A DNA stretch of 6,122 bases, from NCBI GenBank assembly GCA_934663625.1, contig CAKUKP010000111.1, positions 1 to 6,122 on the forward strand, given 5' to 3'. The DNA comes from an uncultured Clostridia bacterium (GTDB lineage Bacteria; Bacillota; Clostridia; Christensenellales; Aristaeellaceae). Below, one piece after another: positions 5,918 through 6,122 of the stretch. Within the stretch, counting starts at the first letter, position 1, and each line of letters starts with the position of its first letter. The translations under genes were made by a program, and so were the position numbers. The notes beneath the pieces were generated by a model, which had not been told where the DNA came from, searched no databases, and saw nothing but the letters and a program-made list of their open reading frames with translations.

Positions 5918-5946
5918 TTTACAAATGCACTTTCACCTGATATAAT
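5918..5946 (+). promoter_or_regulatory. Sigma-A promoter of the tRNA-Ala gene
   Basis: TTTACA (5918-5923) and a perfect TATAAT (5941-5946) are separated by 17 bases. Transcription should start near 5953, about 25 bases before the mature tRNA 5' end. A C6 run (5912-5917) touches the -35. The AT-rich stretch 5871-5910 between the two divergent promoters could act as an UP element. Confidence 0.8.
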
Positions 5947-5977
5947 AACATTTGTTCCGAGCGAAAGATCAGAACAT

Positions 5978-6054
5978 GGGGCATTAGCTCAGTTGGCTAG
6001 AGCGCTACACTGGCAGTGTAGAGGTCATGGGTTCGAGTCCCATATGCTCCACCA
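5978..6054 (+). tRNA. tRNA-Ala (anticodon GGC)
   Basis: A complete cloverleaf can be folded by eye. The acceptor stem is GGGGCAT with ATGCTCC, the D stem GCTC with GAGC, the anticodon stem CTACA with TGTAG and the T stem ATGGG with CCCAT, with T loop TTCGAGT. The anticodon loop CTGGCAG gives anticodon GGC at 6012-6014, reading Ala codons GCC and GCU. The G3-U70 pair, the main identity element of tRNA-Ala, is present, as is discriminator A73. The CCA end is encoded (6052-6054). It is a single-tRNA unit with its own promoter and terminator. Confidence 0.98.
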
Positions 6055-6057
6055 CAG

Positions 6058-6096
6058 TCCGTCCGAAAACACAGTTTTCGGACGGATATTTTATAT
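6058..6096 (+). terminator. Rho-independent terminator of the tRNA-Ala gene
   Basis: A perfect 13-bp inverted repeat, TCCGTCCGAAAAC (6058-6070) and GTTTTCGGACGGA (6074-6086), has a 3-base loop (ACA). It is followed by the T-rich tail TATTTTATAT. It begins three bases after the tRNA CCA end. The last 26 bases of the window hold nothing I can identify. Confidence 0.92.
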
Positions 6097-6122
6097 CATT
6101 CATACAAAAGCCACCCATTCAA

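Noticed and set aside
5978..6122. tRNA 3' end as an integration site for a mobile element.
   Set aside because: The tRNA is followed at once by its own terminator. No integrase gene or repeated 3' tRNA fragment is present in the window.

Overview
The window looks like part of a chromosome from a spore-forming-lineage Firmicute, most likely a fairly GC-rich gut-type Clostridia member. The reasons are a Spo0A-type DNA-binding domain, strong AGGAGG-like ribosome binding sites, consensus sigma-A promoters, AT-rich intergenic gaps between GC-rich genes, and a chromosomal TetM/EF-G-like GTPase of a kind I associate with Clostridia. The exact lineage cannot be fixed from this sequence.

Layout. All five protein genes lie on the minus strand, so transcription runs from right to left. 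At the right end a tRNA-Ala(GGC) gene on the plus strand has its own promoter and a perfect 13-bp terminator hairpin. A divergent promoter in the same 201-bp gap starts the minus-strand series. The first gene is an M19 (renal-dipeptidase family) dipeptidase. One base after its stop comes a TetM/EF-G-like translational GTPase with an unusual domain IV tip and a C-terminal extension. A 176-bp gap follows, with phased T-tracts and a candidate sigma-H-like promoter. Next is a Spo0A-like protein with a degenerate receiver, and 3 bases later phosphopentomutase (deoB, GTG start). After a 126-bp gap with a strong sigma-A promoter containing a perfect 12-bp palindrome comes gap (NAD-type glyceraldehyde-3-phosphate dehydrogenase), cut off by the window edge after 228 codons. 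No gene-free stretch exceeds 300 bases.

How the genes may work together. DeoB converts (deoxy)ribose-1-phosphate from nucleoside breakdown into the 5-phosphate. That carbon can enter glycolysis at glyceraldehyde-3-phosphate, the substrate of Gap. The dipeptidase fits peptide turnover. The tight packing of the Spo0A-like gene with deoB suggests nucleoside salvage may be expressed together with a stationary-phase or sporulation-type regulator; this is inference. The items most worth a second look are the Spo0A paralogue with a lost acidic pocket, its sigma-H-like upstream element, and the GTPase whose tetracycline-displacing loop is replaced.
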